Origin: Vibrio sinaloensis DSM 21326 | Lineage (GTDB): Bacteria; Pseudomonadota; Gammaproteobacteria; Enterobacterales; Vibrionaceae | Direction: 5' to 3' | Assembly (NCBI RefSeq): GCF_000189275.1 | Contig: NZ_AEVT01000056.1 | Location: 114,291 to 178,290, forward strand | DNA length: 64,000 bases | Shown: one piece after another, positions 44,126-52,793 of the stretch | Layout: every line of letters starts with the position of its first letter | How positions within the stretch are numbered: position 1 is the stretch's first letter | Made by a program: the position numbers and the translations under genes | Notes under the pieces: generated by a model | What the model was told of the DNA's origin: nothing | The model's input: the letters and a program-made list of their open reading frames with translations, nothing else | The model's database searches: none

Positions 44126-45224
44126 ATGTAATGACAACGTCTTTTTGCGTCACACTCACGCCTTTAATCTGAGCATAAAGCTCCATGCCCTCTTTTAGGT
44201 CGAGATCATCGCGCGCCCAGGCTGTGATGGTCGCGACTAAGTAGCACTTCTCAGCCAGCTTAAGCGTCGCGGAAACACTCTGTTTGTCACTGCCATGATG
44301 ATGTGTTTCAAGCCTTACAAGTTCCGCTGGCAGTACATTACGTATTGAAGTTTTACTTGGTTTATCGAGCATCAAAGAGACATCATTAGCTCTTACTTGT
44401 AGCCTAACGCGCTCACCCACTTCACCTCGAATCCGTTGTACCCACAGACTGGCGTGCTCTGCCAATTCAACTCTCGACAGCGCGTAGATCGCATTGTGCT
44501 CTACCAGAGTTCCTTCAAACAGAGAACTCTGCTCAGAAAAAGATTGCCATGGTTTCATCACTTTAGAGGACCAAACGGCTTCAAGGGTACCGCAGGCCGC
44601 CACTTTACCGTTATCAATGACAACCAAGTTTTCTGCAAGCTGCAGCACTTCATTTAAACTGTGAGAAACATAGAGTATTGGAATATCAACGTTACTAGCG
44701 AGCTGCTCTAGAAAAGGCAAGACTTCTCGTTTACGCGGCAAGTCTAAGGAAGCTAACGGTTCATCCATCAATAATATGTTAGGTTTAGAGAGCAAAGCTC
44801 GGCCTATCGCGACACGCTGCTTTTCCCCTCCCGAAAGCTGATTTGGAAAACGATCTAACAGATCATTCAATGCCAACAACTCAACTATTTGCCTAAAATA
44901 TCGTTCATCTTTACTCGAAGCGCCATAAAGTAGATTGCCTTTAACGCGAAAGTGTGGAAACAAACGAGAATCTTGAAATACATACCCTACTTTTCTTTGG
45001 TAAGTAGGTACGTTAATCGCAAGTTGGGAGTCAAACAACGTATGGCCATTAATCGTAATCTCGCCTGAATCAGGGGTCTTTAGTCCGGCAATGGCGTTAA
45101 TCAAGGACGTTTTACCTGAGCCAGACCGACCAAACACCGCGGTGATCCCTTTCGCCGGTAGCGTAAGATCAATATCAAAAGACTGGCTACCAAGCGCTTG
45201 TTGGTACTTCACAATTAGGCTCAT
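44124..45224 (-). CDS. modC: Molybdate ABC transporter ATP-binding protein
   Basis: A 366-residue ATPase. Walker A is GRSGSGKTS, the signature is LSGGEKQRVAIGRALL, Walker B is ILLMDEPLASLD, and the switch His is in VSHSLNE. The C-terminal 75 residues (VQVRANDVSLMLDKPS, NVLPAELVR, LKLAEKCYLVATITAWARDDL) form the TOBE/Mop molybdate-binding domain. It energises ModB in the inner membrane. The start lies one base from the modB stop. Confidence 0.93.
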   Translation of the reverse strand: MSLIVKYQQALGSQSFDIDLTLPAKGITAVFGRSGSGKTSLINAIAGLKTPDSGEITINGHTLFDSQLAINVPTYQRKVGYVFQDSRLFPHFRVKGNLLYGASSKDERYFRQIVELLALNDLLDRFPNQLSGGEKQRVAIGRALLSKPNILLMDEPLASLDLPRKREVLPFLEQLASNVDIPILYVSHSLNEVLQLAENLVVIDNGKVAACGTLEAVWSSKVMKPWQSFSEQSSLFEGTLVEHNAIYALSRVELAEHASLWVQRIRGEVGERVRLQVRANDVSLMLDKPSKTSIRNVLPAELVRLETHHHGSDKQSVSATLKLAEKCYLVATITAWARDDLDLKEGMELYAQIKGVSVTQKDVVIT

Positions 45225-45225
45225 G

Positions 45226-45918
45226 TTAACGTCCCCCTAAGCGGCGATTGCTGTAACGAGCCAGCCATTCTGATGCCATCATAGAAGCCAAAGCAATAAT
45301 GATAGAGATGACGCATAAACGCATGGCGTCTGATTCTGCACCCGGCGTTTCAATAAAACTGTACATCGCAAGAGGAATGGTTTGCGTTTCTCCGGGAATA
45401 TTGGACACAAAGCTAATTGTTGCGCCAAACTCACCAAGACTACGAGCGAAAGAGAGCATAGTGCCCGTAATAATTCCTGGAATGATTAAAGGTAAAGTCA
45501 CCGTAAAAAACACTTTAAAGGGTGATGCCCCAAGGGTTGCTGCCGCTTGTTCAAGCTTATGGTCGACGCTTTCTAAACTTAAGCGTATTGAACGTACCAT
45601 TAACGGAAGAGCAACAACAATACAGGCGATGACCGCCCCTTTCCAATTAAATGAAAATACCAAATCAAAACGTTCATACAACCATTGGCCAATAAAACCC
45701 TGTCGACCCATAGAGATCAGCAACAGATAGCCGATAACGACCGGAGGCAATACCAACGGAAGATGGACTAAGCTATCTAATAGGCTTTTACCGACAAAGC
45801 TTTTCTTGGCTAACAACCAAGCTAATCCAATGCCAATCGGAATCAACCACAGTATGGTGTAGCTCGCGACTTTTAGACTCAGCAAGAGCGCTTCAATTTC
45901 GTAATCAGTCAGCACGTA
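45226..45918 (-). CDS. modB: Molybdate ABC transporter permease
   Basis: About 230 residues with five or six membrane helices and the ABC permease loop EQAAATLGASPFKVFFTVTLPL, FARSLGEFGATISFV. It starts YVLTDYEIEALLLSLKVA, as in ModB. The frame is open to 45948, but AGGA at 45921-45924 is best placed for the GTG at 45912 or the ATG at 45918 just before it; either overlaps the end of modA by a few bases. It forms the channel of ModABC. Confidence 0.92.
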   Translation of the reverse strand, partial: YVLTDYEIEALLLSLKVASYTILWLIPIGIGLAWLLAKKSFVGKSLLDSLVHLPLVLPPVVIGYLLLISMGRQGFIGQWLYERFDLVFSFNWKGAVIACIVVALPLMVRSIRLSLESVDHKLEQAAATLGASPFKVFFTVTLPLIIPGIITGTMLSFARSLGEFGATISFVSNIPGETQTIPLAMYSFIETPGAESDAMRLCVISIIIALASMMASEWLARYSNRRLGGR

Positions 45919-46672
45919 CATTTCCTGAATCAAAGCCATATTTACCAAACACTTTTATCGCAGACTCACTTCGCAAGTAACGAGCGAATTCGAGAGTTGC
46001 TTCTTTCTCATTTAGTGTGGCGAGCGGGTAAACAATAGGATCATGTGTCTGCTCTGGAAAAACAGCCAAGGTTACAACCTTATCACTCAGCATCGCATCA
46101 GTTTGATATACCACTGCCAATGGTGCTTCTTGGCGTTCTACCAAAGTAAGAGCAATACGCACATTATTGGTTGGGGCCAACTGTTTGTTAAGCAATGACC
46201 ACACACCCATGTGTTCAAGTGACTGCTTAGCGTAGATACCCGCTGGTACTGCATTAGGCATACCAATGGCTAGCCTTCCTTTGCCAAGTGCACGTTGCCA
46301 CTGACTGGAATCAGTGAGTTCAAAACTCTCCGCTGAGCCTGTTGGAGCGACCAACACCAATTTGTTTTCGACCAAATTTGTGACAGCGTCACCTGCGACA
46401 ACATTAGACTCGACAAGGTAGGTCATCCACTTCTCGTTGGCCGAGATAAACAAATCGGCGGGTGCGCCATTGGTAAGCTGACGTGCTAACGACGAGCTAC
46501 CAGCAAATACAGTCGTAACATCAATACCGTGTTGGCTCTCAAACTGACTGGCTAATTCATTAACGACATTCGTCAATGACGAGGCAGCATAAACTCTGAG
46601 TTTTTCTTTCGCACTAACACTAAGCGGTGAAAGTGCGATCACGGCACATAATAGTGAATGGGTTAACTTCAT
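45905..46672 (-). CDS. modA: Molybdate ABC transporter substrate-binding protein
   Basis: A 255-residue periplasmic protein with signal peptide MKLTHSLLCAVIALSPLSVSA. Molybdate-binding loops are recognisable: AASSLTNVVNELASQFE, VFAGSSSLARQLTNGAPADLF and MPNAVPAGIYAKQ. It captures molybdate (or tungstate) and delivers it to ModB. Start is only three bases after the cobQ stop, so cobQ and modABC share a transcript. No ModE operator was recognised upstream of cobQ. A matS site is inside at 46380. Confidence 0.92.
   Translation of the reverse strand: MKLTHSLLCAVIALSPLSVSAKEKLRVYAASSLTNVVNELASQFESQHGIDVTTVFAGSSSLARQLTNGAPADLFISANEKWMTYLVESNVVAGDAVTNLVENKLVLVAPTGSAESFELTDSSQWQRALGKGRLAIGMPNAVPAGIYAKQSLEHMGVWSLLNKQLAPTNNVRIALTLVERQEAPLAVVYQTDAMLSDKVVTLAVFPEQTHDPIVYPLATLNEKEATLEFARYLRSESAIKVFGKYGFDSGNVRAD
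46380..46392. other. matS site (MatP binding), perfect match
   Basis: GTGACAGCGTCAC fits GTGACRNYGTCAC; within modA, 15.8 kb right of dif. Confidence 0.75.
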
Positions 46673-46675
46673 GAA

Positions 46676-48139
46676 TTACAGTTCCAGACTTGGCCAAAGC
46701 AAGGATAAATCTAAGTGTTCTTCTACCGCGTCAGCGATACGATTGATCGCCTTCTCTTGATTCAGCTTGTGATCAACTTGAACAACATCACTGACACCAA
46801 CCCATTTAGCAATAGAAGTCACTGCATCAGGGCTGTCAAAGATACCATGTAAATAGGTACCAAACACTTGATTACAATCACTGATAGCACCGTCTAACCT
46901 ACCACCTTGGAGTAATATTGGTGCATCGTGCCCAACCTCGGTTACGCCCGCGTGAATTTCGTAGCCGCTGACCGCGATTGCATCTCCCGCAAGGTTAAGC
47001 GTTCCTGACACATTGGAAAGTTGTTTATTTGCTGCAAGCTCTGTTTCGATATCGAGATACCCGAGTCCAGCAGAACACCCAGCCTCACCTTCTATACCTA
47101 AAGGATCAGAAATGATCCTTCCCAACATCTGATAACCACCGCAAATCCCCATGACTTTTCCGCCTAGGCGTATATGCCGAGCAATATCTGAATCCCAGCC
47201 CTGTGACCGCAAGTAATCGAGATCATCTCTTACTGCTTTAGAGCCCGGAAGAATCACAAGGTCGGCGTGTTGAATCGGCTCCCCTTGCCCTACGAAACGC
47301 AAGTCAATATCTGGGTTAGAGCGCAATGCATCGAAGTCTGTATGATTGCTAATGCGAGGAAATACCGGTACAACAACATGCAGCTTGGTCGCATTGGAGG
47401 CAACTTGCTGATTATTGATGGCATCTTCCGCTTCCAAGTCAAAACCGTGTAAATAAGGTAAAACCCCAATCACTGGCTTAGAGGTTTTTTTCTCCAGCCA
47501 CTCTAATCCCGGTTTCAGTAACTCGATATCGCCTCTAAAACGATTTATAACAAACCCTACCACGCGATCTTGTTCTGATTGTGATAATAACGCTAGCGTC
47601 CCGTATAGGTGGGCAAAAACACCACCTTTATCAATATCAGCGATAATGATTACTGGCACATCCGCCTCTTCAGCAAAACCCATGTTCGCAATGTCGTTTT
47701 CACGTAAGTTAATCTCAGCAGGACTGCCTGCACCCTCGATAACAACACTGTCAAACTCGTTTTGTAGCTTGGCAAAAGACTCTAGAACAAAAGGAAGTGC
47801 AAATTGCTTATAGCTTTGGTAGCCGATGGCGTTCATATCAGCTACCGCCTTTCCTTGTACAATCACCTGCGCACCTGTATCGGTACACGGCTTGAGGAGT
47901 ACAGGATTCATGTCGACTGTAGGCGTCACTCCTGCCGCTATGGCTTGTACATACTGAGCTCGGCCAATCTCACCACCATCCGCAGTTACCGCACTATTGA
48001 GTGCCATATTCTGCGATTTAAATGGTGCCACGTGAACATTCTTCCTTGCCATAACACGGCATAAAGCTGCCACCAGAACACTTTTACCTGCGTCTGACGT
48101 CGTCCCTTGGACCATAAGCGCTTTGTGAGTAGGCTGCAT
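46676..48139 (-). CDS. cobQ: Cobyric acid synthase
   Basis: A 487-residue amidotransferase. The N-terminal ATP-dependent domain has [45 protein letters not shown] and DIDKGGVFA. The C-terminal class I glutaminase has [11 protein letters not shown] with the nucleophile Cys and a late HGIFDS. It amidates four side chains of adenosylcobyrinic acid diamide in cobalamin synthesis or salvage. No other cobalamin genes are nearby; it is instead upstream of modABC in one operon, which suggests isolated salvage use of cobyric acid. Confidence 0.92.
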   Translation of the reverse strand: MQPTHKALMVQGTTSDAGKSVLVAALCRVMARKNVHVAPFKSQNMALNSAVTADGGEIGRAQYVQAIAAGVTPTVDMNPVLLKPCTDTGAQVIVQGKAVADMNAIGYQSYKQFALPFVLESFAKLQNEFDSVVIEGAGSPAEINLRENDIANMGFAEEADVPVIIIADIDKGGVFAHLYGTLALLSQSEQDRVVGFVINRFRGDIELLKPGLEWLEKKTSKPVIGVLPYLHGFDLEAEDAINNQQVASNATKLHVVVPVFPRISNHTDFDALRSNPDIDLRFVGQGEPIQHADLVILPGSKAVRDDLDYLRSQGWDSDIARHIRLGGKVMGICGGYQMLGRIISDPLGIEGEAGCSAGLGYLDIETELAANKQLSNVSGTLNLAGDAIAVSGYEIHAGVTEVGHDAPILLQGGRLDGAISDCNQVFGTYLHGIFDSPDAVTSIAKWVGVSDVVQVDHKLNQEKAINRIADAVEEHLDLSLLWPSLEL

Positions 48140-48296
48140 ATTGAATACTTGATGATAATTGTATGATTAGAAAAGATAATAGCGGTTTTCCGCACGATAA
48201 GACAATAAATGAATCGAATATGAATGTTGCTCTCACTACGGGTTCAAATCCAGTGTTGTTTAATAGCGACATCAACAAACAACAGTCACGAGAACA

Positions 48297-48674
48297 ATGA
48301 TGAAAATTAAATCACTTATCCTAGCGACAGCAGCGACACTGGTTATGGCTCCAACGATGGCATTGGCTAAAGACAACCATCAACACAACAGTATTCAATA
48401 CAACGGACCGGTTGATGTGGTGACAGTAGAGTCATTACTGCAAGATACCGGGCATTTTGTCGAAAAAGATGTCGTGGTTGAAGGTCACCTACTTCGCCAG
48501 ATTCGTCACGACGAATTTGTCTTTTCTGATGGCAAAGCAGAGATCCAAGTCGAACTGGATGATGATATCCATTTAACACAGCCTCTCGATGCATCAACAA
48601 AAGTACGTCTTTATGGTGAATACGAAGGTGGGAATACCCCAGAAATTGAAGTAGACCACATTCAAATTCTGTAA
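48297..48674 (+). CDS. YgiW/YdeI family periplasmic OB-fold (BOF) protein
   Basis: A 125-residue exported protein. The signal peptide is MKIKSLILATAATLVMAPTMALA, followed by a histidine-rich start (KDNHQHNS) and an OB-fold: VVTVESLLQDTGHFVEKDVVVEGHLL, DEFVFSDGKAEIQVELDDD and GNTPEIEVDHIQIL. Relatives (YgiW/VisP, YdeI) protect against peroxide, cationic peptides and envelope stress. Two adjacent ATGs at 48297 and 48300 are possible. It is 95 bases before the barrel gene in the same direction. Confidence 0.8.
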   Translation: MMKIKSLILATAATLVMAPTMALAKDNHQHNSIQYNGPVDVVTVESLLQDTGHFVEKDVVVEGHLLRQIRHDEFVFSDGKAEIQVELDDDIHLTQPLDASTKVRLYGEYEGGNTPEIEVDHIQIL

Positions 48675-48768
48675 AACTGTTTCATTATCCGACAATTACG
48701 TTAGTATTTGGCTTGTATATTGCAAGCCAAATACATAGTCAAAAAAATGATGTAAGTCGGAGACTGCT

Positions 48769-49287
48769 TTGAAAAAGTTTATTCTAGCAAGCGCAATGGT
48801 ATGTGCAGGCTTTACGGGGATGGCACAAGCCAACAATTTTAATTACACCTATGGCGAGCTTCGTACTTCCATAGGCCCTGAAAGTACAGGTATCGAAGTC
48901 AGTACGTTTTTAACGGAAAACTCACACCTTATTGCACGCGTTGACTCTCAGTTCGACGGTGACTATGACCTTGCTGGCGGAATCGGCTTTAACGGCCCGG
49001 TATCACAGTTTGCAGACGTCTATGGCCAGTTACTTATCCACTACGTCGATTTTCCAGATGATTCTAGCCGTGATAACCGAACGCAAACAGAGATGAACCT
49101 CGGTGCTCGCATTTGGTTAACTGACCAAATCGAAGCAACATCGCGTATTGGTCGTAATGGTGACGCCTCAGTTTTCCACGCAGGGGTTCGATTCCACTCC
49201 ACTGAGCAACTGTCGCTTTCGGCAGAAACTCGCAACAACGGTTTATATGGCCCTCAAATTACTATGTCCGTTAGGTTTCAATTATAA
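48769..49287 (+). CDS. Small outer-membrane beta-barrel-like exported protein
   Basis: A 172-residue protein with signal peptide KKFILASAMVCAGFTGMAQA and about eight alternating amphipathic strands ending MSVRFQL, typical of an eight-stranded barrel. The start is TTG at 48769, supported by CGGAG six bases before it and by the signal peptide; no ATG is present in frame nearby. The family is not recognised. A terminator follows directly. Confidence 0.7.
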   Translation: MKKFILASAMVCAGFTGMAQANNFNYTYGELRTSIGPESTGIEVSTFLTENSHLIARVDSQFDGDYDLAGGIGFNGPVSQFADVYGQLLIHYVDFPDDSSRDNRTQTEMNLGARIWLTDQIEATSRIGRNGDASVFHAGVRFHSTEQLSLSAETRNNGLYGPQITMSVRFQL

Positions 49288-49317
49288 AAAACAGGCGCCT
49301 ACTTGGCGCCTGTTTTC
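49287..49317. terminator. Terminator between the barrel gene and fruR
   Basis: ACAGGCGCC pairs exactly with GGCGCCTGT, with A5 on the left and TTT on the right. It likely serves both convergent genes. Confidence 0.88.
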
Positions 49318-49335
49318 TTTGATAGATTCCAAATG

Positions 49336-50325
49336 TTAGTTCGAAACCGCTCGAACAACAATCTTTCTCGGGACTAACTCAACACCGGCCTGATAACGCT
49401 TAGAAGCAGCATTTAGAGCCAGTGCCATTGCGCTGTCAGCAATCAATTCAAACTGTTGAGGTAGCGAATTGATTTTGACAGGTAAAAAGTCGAGTAAGCG
49501 ATTATCACCAAATGTCGCTATATTGAGTTTCCCAACCAGTTCAGGGTGATCTAATAACACATCTAATACACCTTCAAGCAAAGTGTAGGATGTGGTGACG
49601 ATGGCATCCGGTAAGGTGCTATTGTCTAGCCATTGACGAAGTACGGTTTCCCCTGACTGACGATTAAAGTGTTCACCATAACCCACCATTGATTTCACAC
49701 CTGCTTGCTTGGTCGCAGATAGAAAGCCAAGCTCACGCTCTCTAGAGATATTTAGGTCAGGAAGAGCACCAATCAGACCAATACTAGTGACGCCGTCACA
49801 TAAAACGGACTCTGTCAGCTCATTCGCCGCCCCAAAATCCTCACTTATAACACAAGAAAAGTGTTCGTCGTCTAACGGACGGTCAAGTGCAATTACCGGC
49901 GTGCCCTTATTTTGAAGCTCCAGATAAAAGTCACTCGCGTCAGGGATGACACTAGCAACAAACAACGCATCAATCTTTCGACTCACTAACGCTTGAACGA
50001 CTTGTGTTTCGGTTGATGGGTCATCGTCTGAACATGCAATCAAGATCTGATACCCTGCTCTACGCGAGTTTTGCTCCAATAGCTTAGCCAGTCTTGCATA
50101 ACTGGTGTTTTCTAAATCCGGAATGATTAGGCCAAACGATCGGCTCTGTCCTGCACGCAATGTCGATGCCGCAAGGTCTGGTCGATAGTTATGCTCTTCA
50201 ACAACAGCCATCACACGACGTTGTGTTTTCTCACTTATACGGTACTTCTGCGACTTACCGTTGATTACATAACTTGCTGTAGTTTTGGAAACGCCCGCTA
50301 GTTTGGCGACTTCATCCAGTGTCAT
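49336..50325 (-). CDS. fruR: LacI-family fructose repressor Cra/FruR
   Basis: A 329-residue repressor. The helix-turn-helix MTLDEVAKLAGVSKTTASYV with NGKSQKYRISEKT is characteristic of Cra/FruR, whose hinge insert is longer than in other LacI proteins. A periplasmic-binding-like effector domain follows (SFGLIIPDLENTSYARLAK, VPRKIVV). It is divergent from fruBKA, and three Cra-like operators lie in the 320-base gap between them. Fructose 1-phosphate should relieve repression. A matS site lies inside at 49787. Confidence 0.93.
   Translation of the reverse strand: MTLDEVAKLAGVSKTTASYVINGKSQKYRISEKTQRRVMAVVEEHNYRPDLAASTLRAGQSRSFGLIIPDLENTSYARLAKLLEQNSRRAGYQILIACSDDDPSTETQVVQALVSRKIDALFVASVIPDASDFYLELQNKGTPVIALDRPLDDEHFSCVISEDFGAANELTESVLCDGVTSIGLIGALPDLNISRERELGFLSATKQAGVKSMVGYGEHFNRQSGETVLRQWLDNSTLPDAIVTTSYTLLEGVLDVLLDHPELVGKLNIATFGDNRLLDFLPVKINSLPQQFELIADSAMALALNAASKRYQAGVELVPRKIVVRAVSN
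49787..49799. other. matS site (MatP binding), perfect match
   Basis: GTGACGCCGTCAC fits GTGACRNYGTCAC; inside fruR, 19.2 kb right of dif. Confidence 0.75.
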
Positions 50326-50395
50326 ATCCTGTACCTTGTTCTGTGCGCGGGATCATAATAATACATTAAAGATCCAACCTTAAGTTGAAGTATAT

Positions 50396-50433
50396 GCTGA
50401 ACCGATTCAGTATAAAAGCTGAAAGGATTCAGC
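50396..50433. promoter_or_regulatory. Two adjacent Cra/FruR operators near fruR
   Basis: GCTGAACCGATTCAGT (50396-50411) and GCTGAAAGGATTCAGC (50418-50433) share the TGAA(N4)TTCA pattern of Cra sites. They are centred 22 bases apart, about two helical turns. Lying 70-108 bases from the fruR start, they probably allow autorepression and cooperative binding. Confidence 0.85.
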
Positions 50434-50549
50434 AAAACTTAAAAGTTGATGGCGATCACCGTAATTAACCAATAGGTACGTGATTAGCTAATTCAATATA
50501 GCGATATAGAACAACAGGTTTTGCCGAATTCTTTTAATTACATCTTTTT

Positions 50550-50565
50550 GCTGAATCGATTCAGT
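50550..50565. promoter_or_regulatory. Cra/FruR operator near fruB
   Basis: GCTGAATCGATTCAGT is a perfect palindrome apart from its outer bases. It lies about 80 bases before the fruB start and is the best of the three sites. The rest of the 320-base gap is AT-rich promoter DNA with no other recognised element. Confidence 0.88.
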
Positions 50566-50645
50566 CAAATTAGGTAAACAAATTAGGTCCAAGTGCACGA
50601 GATGCGCAATACGGTAATGAGAAATTTAAAAGCTGGAGAAGCCCC

Positions 50646-51776
50646 ATGCTTAAGTTAACCCCAAGTGATATCACCTTATCTCAAACTGCTGACGATAAAC
50701 TCGCCGCAATCCGAAACATCGCCCTAAGCTTGAGCGATAAAGAGTTAGTTGATAATGGTTATGTAGAAGGAATGCTTAATCGAGAAGCTCAAAACTCGAC
50801 CTACCTCGGTAACGGAATCGCTATTCCACATGGCACTACTGATACGCGCTCTATGGTAAACACAACCGGGGTTGCCATTCACCACTTCCCAGAAGGCGTT
50901 AATTGGGGTGATGGCAACACCGCCTATGTTGCCATTGGTATCGCAGCCAAATCTGATGAGCACCTAAGTATCCTAAAGCAACTCACCAAAGTGTTAGCGG
51001 CTGATGGTGTTGAATCCAAACTTCGTCAAGCCACCAGCAAAGAAGAGATCATTGCTCTTCTTCAAGGCAACGTTCAGCTAGAAGCGGATTTGGACGCCGC
51101 CTTGATCCAGGTGCAATTCCCGGCCAGCGACATGGTACAAATGAGTGCGGTAGCTGCCGGATTAATCAAGAACGCGGGCAATGCACAGAGTGAATTTGTT
51201 GCAGATTTAGTGACAAAGTCACCAACTCATCTAGGACAAGGCTTGTGGTTAGTAGGAAGTAATAAAGCCGTATCCCGAACCGCGGTATCTTATGTCTCCA
51301 CGGCGAATGATTGCGAGTTTGAAGGCCAGCCTGTAAAAGGTTTGGTCGCCTTTGCCGCGTGTAACGACGCACATGCCTCTATCTTAGCCAACCTATCGCG
51401 CATTGTTTTTCAAGGTAATCAAGAGCAGTTACTGCACGCAGATAACACGCAAGTAGTCGAATTACTATCAGGTAACACTGTCACCCAAGAACAAGAAAAA
51501 GGCAACCAAGCAACCTTTAAAATTAAAAATGCCCACGGACTTCACGCACGACCTGGCGCTATGCTGGTTGCAGAGGCCAAAAAGTTTGAGTCTAACATTC
51601 GCGTTTCTAACCTAGATGGTGACGGAAAAGCAGTTAACGCCAAAAGCTTAATGAAAGTCATCGCTCTTGGGGTTAAACATGGCCATCAATTGCAATTTTC
51701 AGCTGAAGGACCAGATGCTGCATTGGCACTGGAATCGATAGGTAAAGCGATTGCTTCCGGTTTGGGTGAGGGTTAA
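50646..51776 (+). CDS. fruB: Fructose PTS diphosphoryl transfer protein (IIA-HPr fusion)
   Basis: A 376-residue protein, as for FruB of E. coli. Residues 1-145 are an EIIA-Fru domain with phospho-His in GIAIPHGTTD. The middle has no known activity. The last 90 residues are an HPr-like domain with phospho-His in NAHGLHARPGAMLV and a Ser46-like helix (NAKSLMKVIALGVKHG). It passes phosphate from enzyme I to the FruA IIB domain. First gene of fruBKA; two 12/13 matS-like sites (51210, 51472) are inside it. Confidence 0.93.
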   Translation: MLKLTPSDITLSQTADDKLAAIRNIALSLSDKELVDNGYVEGMLNREAQNSTYLGNGIAIPHGTTDTRSMVNTTGVAIHHFPEGVNWGDGNTAYVAIGIAAKSDEHLSILKQLTKVLAADGVESKLRQATSKEEIIALLQGNVQLEADLDAALIQVQFPASDMVQMSAVAAGLIKNAGNAQSEFVADLVTKSPTHLGQGLWLVGSNKAVSRTAVSYVSTANDCEFEGQPVKGLVAFAACNDAHASILANLSRIVFQGNQEQLLHADNTQVVELLSGNTVTQEQEKGNQATFKIKNAHGLHARPGAMLVAEAKKFESNIRVSNLDGDGKAVNAKSLMKVIALGVKHGHQLQFSAEGPDAALALESIGKAIASGLGEG

Positions 51777-51781
51777 GAAGC

Positions 51782-52774
51782 ATGATGATCCACTCTCAGA
51801 CAAATACGTCTCCAACAAAAAAAGTCGTCACGGTTACCCTAAACCCAGCACTCGATTTGACGGGCTCTTTAGAAACGCTAAAAGTCGGTTCAGTCAGTTT
51901 AGTTGAGCAAAGCGATTTTCATGCGGCAGGCAAAGGGGTCAATGTCGCGAAAGTACTCAGCGACTTGGGTGCCGACGTTACGGTTACGGGCTTCTTAGGT
52001 AAAGACAATCCTGAGCTTTTCCATCAACTTTTCAAACAATTAGGTGTTTGTGACAAGTTTGTCGAAGTTGAAGGCGCAACGCGTATCAACGTCAAATTGG
52101 TTGAGACAGATGGGCGCGTTAGTGACATTAACTTCCCAGGTGTGCAAGTCAGTATCGATGAGATTGCTCAGTTCGAGCAGACCTTGTTCGAACTCGCCGA
52201 GAGCCACGACTACTTTGTCATCGCCGGAAGCTTACCTGGAGGGATAAGCCCAGAGCTTTGTGCCAGTTGGATCGAACGCCTTCATCAACTAGGGAAACGG
52301 GTGTTTTTTGATAGCAGCAAAGCCGCACTTCGTGCAGGAATCAATTCGCACCCTTGGCTTGTTAAGCCCAATGATGAGGAGCTCAGCGATTTCGTTGGCC
52401 GTGCCCTCACCTCACAAAAAGACTGCCAAAGCGCCGCCATGTCACTCAGTGACAAAGGAATAGAGAACATTGTTGTTTCTATGGGCGCGGACGGCGTGAT
52501 GTGGTTACAACAAGATCAATGGTTACAGGCGAAACCGCCAAGAATGGATGTGGTCAGTACGGTAGGTGCTGGTGACACCCTAGTCGCCGGTCTCTGTTGG
52601 GGTCACATGCAACAGTTTGAAAAACAAGAACTACTACGCTTCGCGACGGCGCTTTCTGCTCTTGCAGTAAGCCAAGTTGGCGTTGGCTTAACCAGTCAGG
52701 AAGAACTGGACACTATCAAGCTTCGCACCGAAGTGAGCGAGCTTTACCCAAATACGCACTTAGACAATAACTAA
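51782..52774 (+). CDS. fruK: 1-phosphofructokinase
   Basis: A 330-residue PfkB-family kinase. It has TLNPALDLTG, the substrate motif HAAGKGVNVAKVL, GSLPGGI and the catalytic C-terminal signature DVVSTVGAGDTLVAG with the base Asp. It phosphorylates fructose 1-phosphate to fructose 1,6-bisphosphate. It begins five bases after fruB and is followed by fruA after 19 bases. The first codons (MMIHSQTNTSPTKK) are a short polar extension before the fold; the ribosome binding site overlaps the fruB stop. Confidence 0.93.
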   Translation: MMIHSQTNTSPTKKVVTVTLNPALDLTGSLETLKVGSVSLVEQSDFHAAGKGVNVAKVLSDLGADVTVTGFLGKDNPELFHQLFKQLGVCDKFVEVEGATRINVKLVETDGRVSDINFPGVQVSIDEIAQFEQTLFELAESHDYFVIAGSLPGGISPELCASWIERLHQLGKRVFFDSSKAALRAGINSHPWLVKPNDEELSDFVGRALTSQKDCQSAAMSLSDKGIENIVVSMGADGVMWLQQDQWLQAKPPRMDVVSTVGAGDTLVAGLCWGHMQQFEKQELLRFATALSALAVSQVGVGLTSQEELDTIKLRTEVSELYPNTHLDNN

Positions 52775-52793
52775 GGAACAGAAGGTTATCACT

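Noticed and set aside
48099..48170. Fur box upstream of cobQ (GATGATAATTG...)
   Set aside because: Only the TGATAAT core fits; about 10 of 19 positions agree with the consensus.
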